Below, piece after piece: positions 53,641 through 62,829 of a DNA stretch of 64,000 bases. The DNA is from an uncultured Aquimarina sp. GTDB lineage: Bacteria > Bacteroidota > Bacteroidia > Flavobacteriales > Flavobacteriaceae. The position numbers and the translations under genes are program-made. The notes under the pieces are model-generated. The model saw only the letters and a program-made list of their open reading frames with translations, was not told the origin of the DNA and searched no databases. The stretch covers positions 62,001-126,000 of the forward strand of contig CANMSO010000006.1 in NCBI GenBank assembly GCA_947500545.1, in the 5' to 3' direction. The number at the start of each line of letters is the position of its first letter. The first letter of the stretch is position 1.

Positions 53641-54279
53641 ATGATGAACAGAAGAGAAGCCTTAAAAAACATCGGACTGTCAGCAGGATATATAGCCGCC
53701 ACTCCTGCTATACTTAGCATCTTACAAAGCTGCACCAGTGAGATAAAACTTACCTGGGTACCAGAATTACTTTCTGAGGATGAAGCAAAAGTATTGGACC
53801 AAATAGTTGACCTTATTATTCCTGAGACAGATATTCCGGGAGCCAAATCACTAAATGTTCCAATGTTTGTTGAAAGATATATTAACAATGTTGCAAAAGA
53901 AGAAGAAGCTAGCATGTTTAAAAGTAGTGCCACTATGGTGATGGAAGAACTAGGGATTAATGAAGACAAACCCGTAAAAAAAATGAAAGTTGAAGAATAT
54001 GATGCTTTTTTAGCAAAGTATCTTAGAGCTTCAAAAGAACAACAAAAAGCTTATCAAAAAGAAATGGAGATTGTAAAAACACCAGATGATCTGGAAAATG
54101 TCTCCAAAGATGCGCGCATATTTTCCTATCTAACAGCAATTAGAGATCTATCTATTTGGGGATTCAAAACGAGTGAAGAAATTGGCGAGAACGTTTTGGC
54201 CTATGCACCTGTTCCTGGAGTTCAGATAGGTTGTGATACAGTTGAAAATTTAACACAAGGAAAGGCCTGGTCCCTATAA
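53641..54279 (+). CDS. Gluconate 2-dehydrogenase subunit 3-like small subunit, Tat-exported
   Basis: A 212-residue protein starting MMNRREALKNIGLSAGYIAATPAIL, a twin-arginine-like signal (MNRREALKNIG; the RR is present) followed by a hydrophobic helix and a Cys (SCTSEIK). The body (LTWVPELLSEDEAKVLDQIVDLIIPETDIPGAKS) is the gluconate 2-dehydrogenase subunit 3 family, the partner that carries GMC dehydrogenases through the Tat system and contacts cytochrome c. I start at ATG 53641; the longer frame runs through the GMC stop. It begins 8 bases after the GMC stop. Confidence 0.87.
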   Translation: MMNRREALKNIGLSAGYIAATPAILSILQSCTSEIKLTWVPELLSEDEAKVLDQIVDLIIPETDIPGAKSLNVPMFVERYINNVAKEEEASMFKSSATMVMEELGINEDKPVKKMKVEEYDAFLAKYLRASKEQQKAYQKEMEIVKTPDDLENVSKDARIFSYLTAIRDLSIWGFKTSEEIGENVLAYAPVPGVQIGCDTVENLTQGKAWSL

Positions 54280-54301
54280 TTATTGATTAAAAATAAAAAT
54301 C

Positions 54302-55285
54302 ATGCAACAAACCATTTTAAAGGGGCTTTTGATTCTATGTATCCTTATTAGTTCATGTAAGCAAAGTACTTCCGAAAATTCTGGAGCCCAAAATGAAGAA
54401 TCCACTATGGAAGAGCATAAACCTTTTTTCAAATTGTCCTTAGCCCAATGGTCTCTTCATAGAGCAATACAATCTGGACAAATGAGTCCAATGGATTTTG
54501 CTCAAAAAGCCAGTGAATTAGGCTTTGAAGGAGTAGAATATGTGAGTCAATTATACAATGATGAACTTAAAAAAGATGCAAATCCTAAAAAGGCTATGGA
54601 ACTGCTTCTAAAAACTTTAAAATCAAATAGTGAAACCTATAAGATTCAAAACCTCATTATTATGGTTGATGGAGAAGGTGATCTTGCTGTTCTTGATGAA
54701 AAAGAACGTAATCAAGCCATAGAAAATCATAAAAAATGGGTAGATGCTGCGCAGTTTTTAGGGTGTCATTCTATTAGAGTAAACTTATTTGGAACCAATG
54801 ATCCAGATAAATGGGTCGATGTTGCTATAGATGGTCTTAGCAAACTATCTGATTATGCTTCTACCAAAAACATCAATGTTATTGTAGAAAATCATGGATA
54901 CCTTTCTTCTAATGCAGCTATGCTAACAGAAGTAATGCAAAAAGTCAATAAAAAAAACTGTGGTACGCTTCCTGATTTTGGCAACTTTTGTTTAGAACGT
55001 GAGGGAGGTGAACGATGGGAAACAAAATGCATTAAGGAATACCCAAAATATCAAGGTGTAGAAGAAATGATGCCTTATGCAAAGGCAGTAAGTGCAAAAT
55101 CCTATGATTTTGATGCTGAAGGGAAAGAAACCACAATTGATTATAAAAGGATGCTTGAAATTATTAAAAAATCAGGTTACAACGGTTTTATTGGCGTGGA
55201 GTATGAAGGAGAACGTTTAGGAGAAGTCAAAGGAATTACTGCTACTCGTGATTTACTAATTAAATCATCAAAACAACTAGATTAA
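54302..55285 (+). CDS. Sugar phosphate isomerase/epimerase-like TIM-barrel lipoprotein
   Basis: A 327-residue protein with a lipoprotein signal (LLILCILISSCKQSTSEN; lipidated Cys19) and a TIM barrel of the xylose isomerase-like AP2-endonuclease fold. The metal-site marks IIMVDGEGDLA, VIVENHGY and GTLPDFGNF and a final GVEYEGERLGEVKGI are visible. The cytoplasmic paralogue at 57685-58737 lacks a signal. In 3-keto sugar clusters such enzymes isomerise or cleave the keto sugar. This copy would act in the periplasm. It follows the small subunit by 22 bases. Confidence 0.85.
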   Translation: MQQTILKGLLILCILISSCKQSTSENSGAQNEESTMEEHKPFFKLSLAQWSLHRAIQSGQMSPMDFAQKASELGFEGVEYVSQLYNDELKKDANPKKAMELLLKTLKSNSETYKIQNLIIMVDGEGDLAVLDEKERNQAIENHKKWVDAAQFLGCHSIRVNLFGTNDPDKWVDVAIDGLSKLSDYASTKNINVIVENHGYLSSNAAMLTEVMQKVNKKNCGTLPDFGNFCLEREGGERWETKCIKEYPKYQGVEEMMPYAKAVSAKSYDFDAEGKETTIDYKRMLEIIKKSGYNGFIGVEYEGERLGEVKGITATRDLLIKSSKQLD

Positions 55286-55299
55286 CTAAATAACTGTTT

Positions 55300-56529
55300 A
55301 TGAACAAGACTACTCAATTTCAACTATCCTTAATGATGTTTTTAGAGTTCTTTATTTGGGGAGGTTGGTTTGTTACTATGGGTATATATCTACCAAACAC
55401 ACTTAATACTAGTGGAGGAGAAATTGCTATGGCATACTCTACTCAATCATGGGGTGCCATCATAGCGCCTTTTGTAATTGGATTAATTGCTGATCGTTTC
55501 TTTAATGCAGAAAGAATACTTGGTATATTACATCTAATTGGTGCAGTTTTAATGTATCAAATGGCCAATGCCACAGATTTCGGTGTATTCTATCCATATG
55601 TACTTGGCTATATGATTGCTTATATGCCTACATTAGCATTGGTAAACTCTGTGTCTTTTAATCAAATGAAAGACCCAGCAAAAGAGTTCTCTTTTGTGCG
55701 TGTATTTGGCACTATTGGATGGATAGTAGCAGGACTTGTAATAAGCTATGCTTTTCACTGGGACTCTGAAGAAGGTGTTGCCAATGGGATGCTCAAAAAT
55801 ACATTCTTAATGACCGCGATAGCTTCTGCCGTACTAGGAGTTTTTAGTTTTACGCTACCTAAAACACCTCCAAAAATTGGTAAAGATCAAAAAATTAGTA
55901 TCTCAGATATCTTAGGTTTAGAAGCACTAAAACTTTTAAAAGACAGAAACTTCTTGTTCTTTTTTCTAGCTTCTATATTAATCTGTATACCTTTAGCTTT
56001 TTATTATCAACATGCGGGTCAGTTTTTAGGCGAAGCCGGAGTTTCGAACCCCGCTGCCAAAATGACCATTGGACAAGTGTCCGAAGTAGTTTTCATGTTA
56101 CTTCTACCCTTTTTCTTTAAAAAATTCGGCTTCAAGAAAACACTATTAGTGGGTATGATTGCATGGACTCTGCGTTATTTACTATTTGCTTATGGAAATT
56201 CTGGAGAACTCGCATTCATGCTAATCATTGGGATTGCATTACATGGTATTTGTTATGACTTCTTTTTTGTTTCGGGGCAAATCTATACCGATAGTAAAGC
56301 TGGAGAAAAATTTAAAAGCGCAGCACAAGGGTTAATCACATTAGCAACCTATGGATTAGGCATGTTAATCGGTTTTTACGTAGCTGGAAAAATCACAGAT
56401 GCCAATGTAATAACAGAAGGACAGCACAATTGGAACAGCATTTGGATTTTCCCCGCTATATTCGCAGCTATAGTGATGGTCCTTTTTGCTATCTTCTTTA
56501 AAAATGAAAAAATAGAATATAAAGAATAA
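55300..56529 (+). CDS. NupG-like MFS transporter (nucleoside/proton symporter family)
   Basis: A 409-residue inner-membrane transporter with 12 helices of the major facilitator superfamily. The N-terminus QLSLMMFLEFFIWGGWFVTMG, the A-motif-like GLIADRFFNAERILG and FSFVRVFGTIGWI are typical of the nucleoside:H+ symporter/NupG branch. Such carriers commonly accompany Gfo/Idh/MocA and TIM-barrel genes in glycan clusters of Bacteroidota and probably import a modified sugar rather than nucleosides. It lies 14 bases after the lipoprotein and 5 bases before the next gene. Confidence 0.88.
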   Translation: MNKTTQFQLSLMMFLEFFIWGGWFVTMGIYLPNTLNTSGGEIAMAYSTQSWGAIIAPFVIGLIADRFFNAERILGILHLIGAVLMYQMANATDFGVFYPYVLGYMIAYMPTLALVNSVSFNQMKDPAKEFSFVRVFGTIGWIVAGLVISYAFHWDSEEGVANGMLKNTFLMTAIASAVLGVFSFTLPKTPPKIGKDQKISISDILGLEALKLLKDRNFLFFFLASILICIPLAFYYQHAGQFLGEAGVSNPAAKMTIGQVSEVVFMLLLPFFFKKFGFKKTLLVGMIAWTLRYLLFAYGNSGELAFMLIIGIALHGICYDFFFVSGQIYTDSKAGEKFKSAAQGLITLATYGLGMLIGFYVAGKITDANVITEGQHNWNSIWIFPAIFAAIVMVLFAIFFKNEKIEYKE

Positions 56530-56534
56530 ATTAT

Positions 56535-57680
56535 ATGACCCAACTTAAAATGGGAATGGTAGGTGGAGGAACGGGTTCTTTCATCGGAGACGTCCATCGA
56601 AAAGCCGCTAATATTGATGGTATGATAACCCTGGTTTGTGGTGCTTTTTCTAGTAATGAAAAAAAGAGTATTGCTTCAGCAAAAGCATTGGGAATATCAA
56701 AAAATCGAGCTTATGGTAGTTTTGAACAAATGATCATCGAAGAATCCAAACTCTCTGAAGATGAACGTATGGATTTTGTTGCTATCGTAACACCAAATCA
56801 TATGCATTTTCCACCAGCAAAAATGGCATTGGAACATGGTTTTCATGTGATTTGTGATAAACCTGTTACTCTGACTTTGAATGAAGCCATTGAATTAAAA
56901 AAAATAGTAGATTCTTCTAAAAGAGTTTTTGCACTTACGCATAATTATACTGGATATCCCATGGTAAAACAGGCAAAAGCCATGATTGCTAAAGGAGATT
57001 TGGGTGTTATTCGGAAAATAAATGTGCAATATTTACAAGGATGGTTATCTACAGCTGTTGAGAAAACTGGGCAGAAACAAGCTACATGGAGAGTAGATCC
57101 TTCAAAATCTGGAATTGGTGGTGCACTTGGAGATATTGGTACGCATGCAGAGAATTTGGCAGAATATATCACGGGAATTAAAATAGAAGAACTGGCAGCT
57201 GATCTTTCAGCTTTTGGTGAGGGAAGAGTTTTAGATGACGATGGTAATATTTTATTACGTTTTGAGAATGGAGCTAAAGGGATTATGACCTTTTCGCAAA
57301 TCGCAACAGGAGAAGAAAATAATCTGGGAGTACGAATTTATGGTACAAAAGGAAGTGTTGAGTGGTATCAAGAAAATCCAAACGAACTGGTGGTACGATG
57401 GTTGAATCAACCCAAGCAAATATTTACACCAGGAGGAAACGGCAGTTATCCAGAATCTTCTGAATATGTTCGTATCCCGGCTGGTCACCCTGAAGGATAT
57501 CTTGAAGGCTTTGCTACTATCTATAGAAGTTTCGCAAAAGAATTATTACTAATCAAAGAAGGAAATACACCTTCTACTCTACCCGATTTCCCAACTATAG
57601 ATGACGGTATACGAGGTATGAAATTTATATACGCTGCCGTAGAAAGTAGTAAGAACAACTCAAATTGGATAAAAATTTAA
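56535..57680 (+). CDS. Gfo/Idh/MocA family oxidoreductase
   Basis: A 381-residue oxidoreductase. GMVGGGTGSFIGDVHRKA is a modified Rossmann motif (residues about 7-24), CDKPVTLTLNEA replaces the EKP, and GGALGDIGTHAENLAEYI has the usual His and Asp. The GGGxGSFIG N-terminus is typical of the cytosolic oxidoreductases encoded in 3-keto sugar clusters. It would reduce a 3-keto sugar or oxidise the free sugar. It is encoded 5 bases after the transporter and 4 bases before the second isomerase. The substrate is inferred from context. Confidence 0.88.
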   Translation: MTQLKMGMVGGGTGSFIGDVHRKAANIDGMITLVCGAFSSNEKKSIASAKALGISKNRAYGSFEQMIIEESKLSEDERMDFVAIVTPNHMHFPPAKMALEHGFHVICDKPVTLTLNEAIELKKIVDSSKRVFALTHNYTGYPMVKQAKAMIAKGDLGVIRKINVQYLQGWLSTAVEKTGQKQATWRVDPSKSGIGGALGDIGTHAENLAEYITGIKIEELAADLSAFGEGRVLDDDGNILLRFENGAKGIMTFSQIATGEENNLGVRIYGTKGSVEWYQENPNELVVRWLNQPKQIFTPGGNGSYPESSEYVRIPAGHPEGYLEGFATIYRSFAKELLLIKEGNTPSTLPDFPTIDDGIRGMKFIYAAVESSKNNSNWIKI

Positions 57681-57684
57681 ACAA

Positions 57685-58737
57685 ATGAAAACTATTAAAG
57701 GGCCTGCTATATTTCTTGCTCAGTTTATGGATGATAAGGCGCCATTTAATTCTCTGGATGGGTTATGCAAATGGGCGTCGGATCTGGGGTATAAAGGAAT
57801 ACAAATTCCAACATGGGAGACCAGACTTATAGACCTAGATAAGGCAGCAGAGAGTCAAACCTATTGTGACGAGTTAAAAGGTAAAATTGCTAGTTACGGA
57901 TTAGAGATTACAGAACTGTCTACACATCTACAAGGACAATTGGTTGCTGTACATCCCGCATACGATATAATGTTTGACAATTTTGCTCCTGACAATTGTA
58001 AAAACAACTCTAAAAAACGAACAGAATGGGCAGTGCAACAAGTTAAAAATGCTGCTATTGCCAGCAGACGTTTGGGATTGCATATTCATGCTACATTTTC
58101 TGGAGCGTTGCTTTGGCATACGATGCACCCTTGGCCCCAAAGACCAACCGGTTTAGTAGAAATGGGGTTTGAAGAACTTGCAAAAAGATGGTTACCCATT
58201 CTGAATCATTTTGATAAAGAAGGTGTTGATGTTTGTTATGAGATTCACCCTGGAGAGGATCTTCATGACGGAGTTACTTTTGAACGCTTTCTTGAAGCAA
58301 CCGGAAATCATAAACGTGTCAACATCTTATATGACCCTAGTCATTTTGTATTACAACAACTTGATTACTTAGAGTACATTGATCACTATCACGAATTCAT
58401 TAAGGCTTTTCACGTAAAAGATTCAGAATTTAATCCTACAGGGAAAAAAGGAGTTTTTGGTGGATATAGTGATTGGATTGATCGGGCCGGACGTTATCGA
58501 TCCCCTGGAGATGGACAAATTGATTTTAAAACCATCTTCACTAAACTTACAGAATACGGATGCGATGTATGGGCAGTTATGGAATGGGAATGTTGCATTA
58601 AATCACCCGAACAAGGGGCACGAGAAGGCGCTCCGTTTATACAAAGTCATATTATAGAGGCTACAGAGAAAGCTTTTGATGATTTTTCCGGAGCAGAAAT
58701 TGACAAAGAACAATTAAAAAAAATATTAGGATTATAA
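57685..58737 (+). CDS. Cytosolic sugar phosphate isomerase/epimerase-like TIM-barrel enzyme
   Basis: A 350-residue xylose isomerase-like TIM-barrel protein without a signal. The residues of the metal site are visible in CYEIHPGEDLHDG, NILYDPSHFVLQQLDY and AFHVKDSEFNP, with VMEWECC near the end. It is probably the cytosolic isomerase/lyase of the same pathway as the upstream periplasmic paralogue. It begins 4 bases after the oxidoreductase stop, so translation is likely coupled, and precedes the DUF1080 gene by 19 bases. Confidence 0.88.
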   Translation: MKTIKGPAIFLAQFMDDKAPFNSLDGLCKWASDLGYKGIQIPTWETRLIDLDKAAESQTYCDELKGKIASYGLEITELSTHLQGQLVAVHPAYDIMFDNFAPDNCKNNSKKRTEWAVQQVKNAAIASRRLGLHIHATFSGALLWHTMHPWPQRPTGLVEMGFEELAKRWLPILNHFDKEGVDVCYEIHPGEDLHDGVTFERFLEATGNHKRVNILYDPSHFVLQQLDYLEYIDHYHEFIKAFHVKDSEFNPTGKKGVFGGYSDWIDRAGRYRSPGDGQIDFKTIFTKLTEYGCDVWAVMEWECCIKSPEQGAREGAPFIQSHIIEATEKAFDDFSGAEIDKEQLKKILGL

Positions 58738-58756
58738 CCAACTAAAAAACACCACA

Positions 58757-59551
58757 ATGAGAAAAATCATGTACCTCTTTTTGACATTAACTCTTACTTT
58801 TTCATGTAAAGAAAAAAATGAGACTACTGAAATTGAAGAGCAAAAGGAAGAAATCATAGCAACACCACAAAAAGAGATTACAGATCCTAAGGAGACTGAG
58901 GTTTGGGAACCAGAGCCAAAGGTTATTTCTTTTAATAAAAACAATGTTCCATCTGATGCTATCATTTTATTTGATGGATCTAATCTTGATTCTTGGATTT
59001 CAACAAAAGATACTACAACGGCGGCCATCTGGACCATAAATCCAGATAAAACAATGACCGTAAAACCCGAAACCGGTGATATACAAACCAAGAAAAACTT
59101 TGGTAGTGTTCAACTACATTTAGAATGGAGTGCTCCCGATATAGTTCAGGGAGAAGGACAAGGTAGAGGAAATAGTGGCGTATTTTTTCAAAACAAGTAT
59201 GAAGTGCAGATTTTAGATAGTTATCAAAATCGCACATATGCAAATGGACAAGCTACTTCAATTTATAAACAGCATATCCCTCTGGCAAATGCAACTAAAG
59301 CACCTGATCAATGGCAAACATATGATATTATTTTCCATGCTCCCGAGTTTGATGTCAAAGGAAATAAAACAAAATCAGGATCATTTACTGTAATACATAA
59401 TGGTGTTTTGGTTCAGGATCATATTGAAATTTTGGGGTCTACAGAATATATTGGGCCTCCAAAAAATGAAGCGCATGGTAAGGGGCCAATTAAATTACAA
59501 GACCATGGAAACCTCGTACAATATCGAAATATCTGGTTAAGAGAATTATAA
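58757..59551 (+). CDS. DUF1080 (3-keto-glycoside hydrolase-like) lipoprotein
   Basis: A 264-residue lipoprotein (LTLTFSCKEKNETTE; lipidated Cys17) with an acidic linker, followed by the DUF1080 concanavalin-like fold: FDGSNLDSWIS, VKPETGDIQTKKNF, QLHLEWSAPD, GNSGVFFQNKYEVQILDSY and the terminal GPIKLQDHGNLVQYRNIWLREL. DUF1080 proteins include hydrolases that cleave 3-keto-disaccharides. Fitted with the dehydrogenase genes upstream, it would split the oxidised glycoside in the periplasm. Its stop overlaps the start of the next small gene by one base (TAATG). Confidence 0.88.
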   Translation: MRKIMYLFLTLTLTFSCKEKNETTEIEEQKEEIIATPQKEITDPKETEVWEPEPKVISFNKNNVPSDAIILFDGSNLDSWISTKDTTTAAIWTINPDKTMTVKPETGDIQTKKNFGSVQLHLEWSAPDIVQGEGQGRGNSGVFFQNKYEVQILDSYQNRTYANGQATSIYKQHIPLANATKAPDQWQTYDIIFHAPEFDVKGNKTKSGSFTVIHNGVLVQDHIEILGSTEYIGPPKNEAHGKGPIKLQDHGNLVQYRNIWLREL

Positions 59552-59685
59552 TGTCAAAACTTAATAAAACACAATGGATTATGGTTATTGCTGCAGCAAT
59601 AACCATAATCGGATTGGTCACAGGGCGATATCTCTTTATTTTTGCAATTTTGCCTTTAGGTTTTCTTTTTAAGAATAAAAAATAG
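59551..59685 (+). CDS. 44-residue small membrane protein at the end of the operon
   Basis: An ATG overlapping the last base of the DUF1080 stop (TAATG) opens 44 codons with two short hydrophobic stretches (WIMVIAAAITIIGLV and YLFIFAILPLGFLF), a GR loop between them and a basic end (KNKK). A translationally coupled gene at the operon end is more likely real than chance. Two helices and a basic tail suggest an inner-membrane protein. Function unknown; I know of no family. Confidence 0.55.
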   Translation: MSKLNKTQWIMVIAAAITIIGLVTGRYLFIFAILPLGFLFKNKK

Positions 59686-59700
59686 TTAGCTAATTCGTTA

Positions 59701-60597
59701 TTATTCCTTCAAGAATTTCCCAACCACCTCTGCTATGTCTTTTTTCTTTGTTTCGATATCCATTCCGAACAAGTATTCATATAATGGTTTATCATTCACG
59801 GATTTTTTAAGTGAAAGATCCGTATTTCTATTATAAATTTCATCCCACTCGTTACGCACCGAAGTCCAAAAGTGTTGATTATCCTTCCACCAAGTTCGAG
59901 CTAATTTGCACTTTTCATCATCTACTTTGGTATAGATATTATATCCTTTTTCCTTGGCTAACAATACATCATCTTTACCTTCTTCACGAATTATTTTATC
60001 ATTATCCTGTTCATGCACCCATCCATAATCTGTAATTTCGTGTTTATTACCTCTAAGCATTACATTATAATCACTACGCTTGGTATATTCTCTTCTTGGT
60101 AATGGGGCAGCCGTTTTATTCTCCCAATAATGCTTTCCGTCTACATGTACCCATGTTGCAGAGCCGGAGTAACGTGGTCCATCATCAACTTGATAAACTT
60201 TTTGAGTCCATTGTCCTTTTACTTCTTCGGCTGTCATGGCAGTAAATTTCCAGGCATTATTTTTGTGATAATCATGAATGTTTGAATTCTGATACAGCCA
60301 ATCTTGTCTCCAGTGTTTTACAATCATAGAGTCTTTAACAATCAATAAATGTTGGATTGATAACTTGTTTTCCTCATCCACTATTAATTCTGCCCATTCG
60401 AGTCCTCTTGCGTTATAATCTTTTGATTTTTCATAATCTTCATTTGGAGAAAAAGTTTCGGAATATTTGAATGAGACTTCATAACATCCACACATGGATT
60501 TAATGGCCTCAATGTCTTGTTTTTTCTTCATGTCTTGAGCCGAAACATTCATAAATGTGAAAGCAAAAATAGTAGCCCAAATTTTTTCAATTTTCAT
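59701..60597 (-). CDS. DUF6607-like exported protein divergent from a haem receptor
   Basis: A 298-residue exported protein (signal MKIEKIWATIFAFTFMNVSA). Marks are the cysteine motif SMCGCYEVSFKYSETFSPN, YSGSATWVHVDGKHYWENKT, APLPRREYTKRSDYNVMLRGN and WTSVRNEWDEIYNR. I recognise this as the family annotated DUF6607, found next to TonB/HmuY haem genes in Bacteroidota. The molecular function is unknown; the CGC pair could bind iron or haem. It is transcribed from a promoter that overlaps a dyad shared with the TonB receptor. Confidence 0.7.
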   Translation of the reverse strand: MKIEKIWATIFAFTFMNVSAQDMKKKQDIEAIKSMCGCYEVSFKYSETFSPNEDYEKSKDYNARGLEWAELIVDEENKLSIQHLLIVKDSMIVKHWRQDWLYQNSNIHDYHKNNAWKFTAMTAEEVKGQWTQKVYQVDDGPRYSGSATWVHVDGKHYWENKTAAPLPRREYTKRSDYNVMLRGNKHEITDYGWVHEQDNDKIIREEGKDDVLLAKEKGYNIYTKVDDEKCKLARTWWKDNQHFWTSVRNEWDEIYNRNTDLSLKKSVNDKPLYEYLFGMDIETKKKDIAEVVGKFLKE

Positions 60598-60632
60598 TTT
60601 AAGATGATTTTTATAGTTAATAATTTCGTGGT

Positions 60633-60640
60633 CAAAAATA
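60633..60640 (-). promoter_or_regulatory. Bacteroidota -7 promoter element (TATTTTTG) for the DUF6607 gene
   Basis: Exact TAnnTTTG match on the minus strand, 35 bases upstream of the ATG at 60597. Its -33 position falls inside the dyad at 60648-60670. Confidence 0.5.
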
Positions 60641-60647
60641 ATTAATT

Positions 60648-60670
60648 TTATTTAGATTTAATAAAAATAA
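60648..60670. promoter_or_regulatory. Imperfect 23-bp dyad, candidate operator of the haem locus
   Basis: TTATTT at one end and AAATAA at the other are exact complements, and the central ATT/AAT bases also pair, around a single central base. It overlaps the -33 regions of both divergent promoters. This is the position and form of a repressor site such as a Fur- or iron-responsive site. Identity of the regulator is unknown. Confidence 0.45.
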
Positions 60671-60675
60671 GATCA

Positions 60676-60683
60676 TATATTTG
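60676..60683 (+). promoter_or_regulatory. Bacteroidota -7 promoter element (TATATTTG) for the TonB receptor
   Basis: Exact TAnnTTTG match 38 bases before the receptor ATG, directly beside the dyad. Confidence 0.55.
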
Positions 60684-60720
60684 CTCAACCAATTAATTAT
60701 TAAGAATTATTCTAAATAAT

Positions 60721-62811
60721 ATGTATCGAATTATTTTAACACTAACTATTTGTTATTCAAGTATATATAGTCAAAATGATACTTCTGAAAAAGCTCTAAA
60801 CACCACAAAAACAAATTATCTAGAAGAAGTCATTATTAGTGCAACTCGTACAAAAAGACAACTTTCGTCTCTCCCTCTTCCGGTTACTTTGATATCAAAA
60901 TCACAAATCTTAAAGAGCGGAACAATTAGATTAAACGAAATTCTCAATGAGCAAACTGGTATTATTTCTATCGCAGATGAAAGTGGTTTTGAAGGAATCC
61001 AAATGCAAGGTATATCATCCGATTACATCATGATTTTGATCGATGGCGTACCTCTTATTGGTCGCAGTTCTGGTAATCTTGATCTAGGCAGAATTACTGT
61101 TGGTAATATCAAACAAATAGAAGTGGTAAAAGGTCCCTCATCAAGTCTTTTTGGGTCTGAAGCTTTAGGTGGAATAATTAACATTATAACTGAAACTCCA
61201 AAAACCGAACAACATAAAGGAATAGTTTCTCATCGAATTGGTTCTTTTAACACCCAAGATAGTAACCTTAATTTTTCGAAACGGAAGAAGAAATTGGGAT
61301 ATCATTTTTTTATCAATAGATTACAAAGTGATGGTTACGATCTAAGGCCAGACATTCCAGGGCAAACTGTAGATCCTTTTGACAATTATACATTTCAAGG
61401 AAAATTATGGTACAATTTTAAAGATAACCTATCACTTTTTGCATCTGGAAGGTATTATTTTCAAAATCAGGAATTAAACCTATTTCTTGATGAGATTAAC
61501 TATAACGGAACAAGTGATTTGGACGAATGGAATACACAGATACGACTAGATCATCGCCCATCATCCAGATTAAAATTTCAATATGAATTCTATTATACCA
61601 ACTATAAAGCAGGAGAATTATTAACCAACCCAAACAGTAACGAAGTACTCTCCCAAAGTAATTTTGATCAACACCTCCTAAGGCCAGAAGTAAGAAGTAC
61701 ATTTTCATTTTCTCCAAAGAATGATCTTACCGCTGGTATAGGTTGGAATCATGAGACTTTAAACCGAACCTTTTTTGACGAAGAGGTTGGTTTCGATTCT
61801 CAGTATGTTTTTTTGCAGTATGATTTTTATCCTTTAAAAAATATAAATATTATTACCGGCGCAAGGTTTGACAATCATAGCGAATATCAATCCCAATTCA
61901 GCCCTAAGATTTCTTTAAAATATGATCTTACCAAAAACCTATCTCTAAAAACTTCTACGGGATATGGTTTTAAAGCTCCGGATTTTAGGCAGCTATATTT
62001 TGATTTTACCAATTCGGCTGTTGGATATACAGTATTGGGATATAACGTAGCCACAGATAAACTTCAAGAATTTATTGATTTGAATCAAATAGCAGATGTT
62101 GTAGTTGATTTAGACGAACTTAATCAGCCCCTAAAACCAGAAAGTTCTATTGGATTTAATTTTGGTACAACTTATAAAACTCGAAAACTTCTGATTGAAG
62201 TAAACTTTTTTAGAAACGAGATTGAAAACCTTATTGACACCCGAGTTATTGCACGAAAAACAAATGGGCAAAACGTTTTTAGTTACACCAATTTTAATAA
62301 CATTTTTACAACAGGGCTGGAACTAAATACAGGATATAAGCTTACAGAAAATATCAACTTAAATTTAGGTTACCAATTATTATATGCCAAAGATAAAAAT
62401 GTACTGGATAGGTTGGAAGATGGAGATTTTTTTGCCCGAGACCCTGCAACTTTAGAAACTTTTCGATTAAGTAAATCAGACTATTTTGGGTTATTAAACA
62501 GGTCAAGACATACGATAAACTTCAAGGTTTTTTATGATATCCCTTCATGGGATGCCAACATAAACCTAAGAATAAATTATCGAAGTAAATATGGCCTTAT
62601 TAATAACACTGCCGGAGGAAACGACATCTTGGATATTTTTGATCCATTTGTTGAAGGATATGCCATAACAAATCTCTCCATCAACAAAGCCATATATAAA
62701 AGCTACAAACTGCAGATTGGAGCAAATAATCTTTTTGACTACACCGATGTACAGAACATCTCAAATCTAGCAGGAAGACAGATTTACGGAAAAATAGAAG
62801 TTCAATTTTAA
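60721..62811 (+). CDS. hmuR: TonB-dependent haem receptor, HmuR-like
   Basis: A 696-residue outer-membrane receptor without the CarboxypepD domain of SusC proteins. A short signal peptide is followed by a plug with EVIISATRTKRQLSSLPLPVTLIS, ILIDGVPLIGRSSG and VVKGPSSSLFGSEALGGIINI, then the 22-stranded barrel ending in YGKIEVQF with a terminal Phe. FRQLYFDFTNSAVG contains a conserved part of haem/vitamin receptors. The HmuY gene follows 19 bases downstream, as in the Porphyromonas hmuYR system. Haem is therefore the most likely ligand; I could not check the haem-binding His residues. Confidence 0.87.
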   Translation: MYRIILTLTICYSSIYSQNDTSEKALNTTKTNYLEEVIISATRTKRQLSSLPLPVTLISKSQILKSGTIRLNEILNEQTGIISIADESGFEGIQMQGISSDYIMILIDGVPLIGRSSGNLDLGRITVGNIKQIEVVKGPSSSLFGSEALGGIINIITETPKTEQHKGIVSHRIGSFNTQDSNLNFSKRKKKLGYHFFINRLQSDGYDLRPDIPGQTVDPFDNYTFQGKLWYNFKDNLSLFASGRYYFQNQELNLFLDEINYNGTSDLDEWNTQIRLDHRPSSRLKFQYEFYYTNYKAGELLTNPNSNEVLSQSNFDQHLLRPEVRSTFSFSPKNDLTAGIGWNHETLNRTFFDEEVGFDSQYVFLQYDFYPLKNINIITGARFDNHSEYQSQFSPKISLKYDLTKNLSLKTSTGYGFKAPDFRQLYFDFTNSAVGYTVLGYNVATDKLQEFIDLNQIADVVVDLDELNQPLKPESSIGFNFGTTYKTRKLLIEVNFFRNEIENLIDTRVIARKTNGQNVFSYTNFNNIFTTGLELNTGYKLTENINLNLGYQLLYAKDKNVLDRLEDGDFFARDPATLETFRLSKSDYFGLLNRSRHTINFKVFYDIPSWDANINLRINYRSKYGLINNTAGGNDILDIFDPFVEGYAITNLSINKAIYKSYKLQIGANNLFDYTDVQNISNLAGRQIYGKIEVQF

Positions 62812-62829
62812 TACAAATCAAAAATCATT

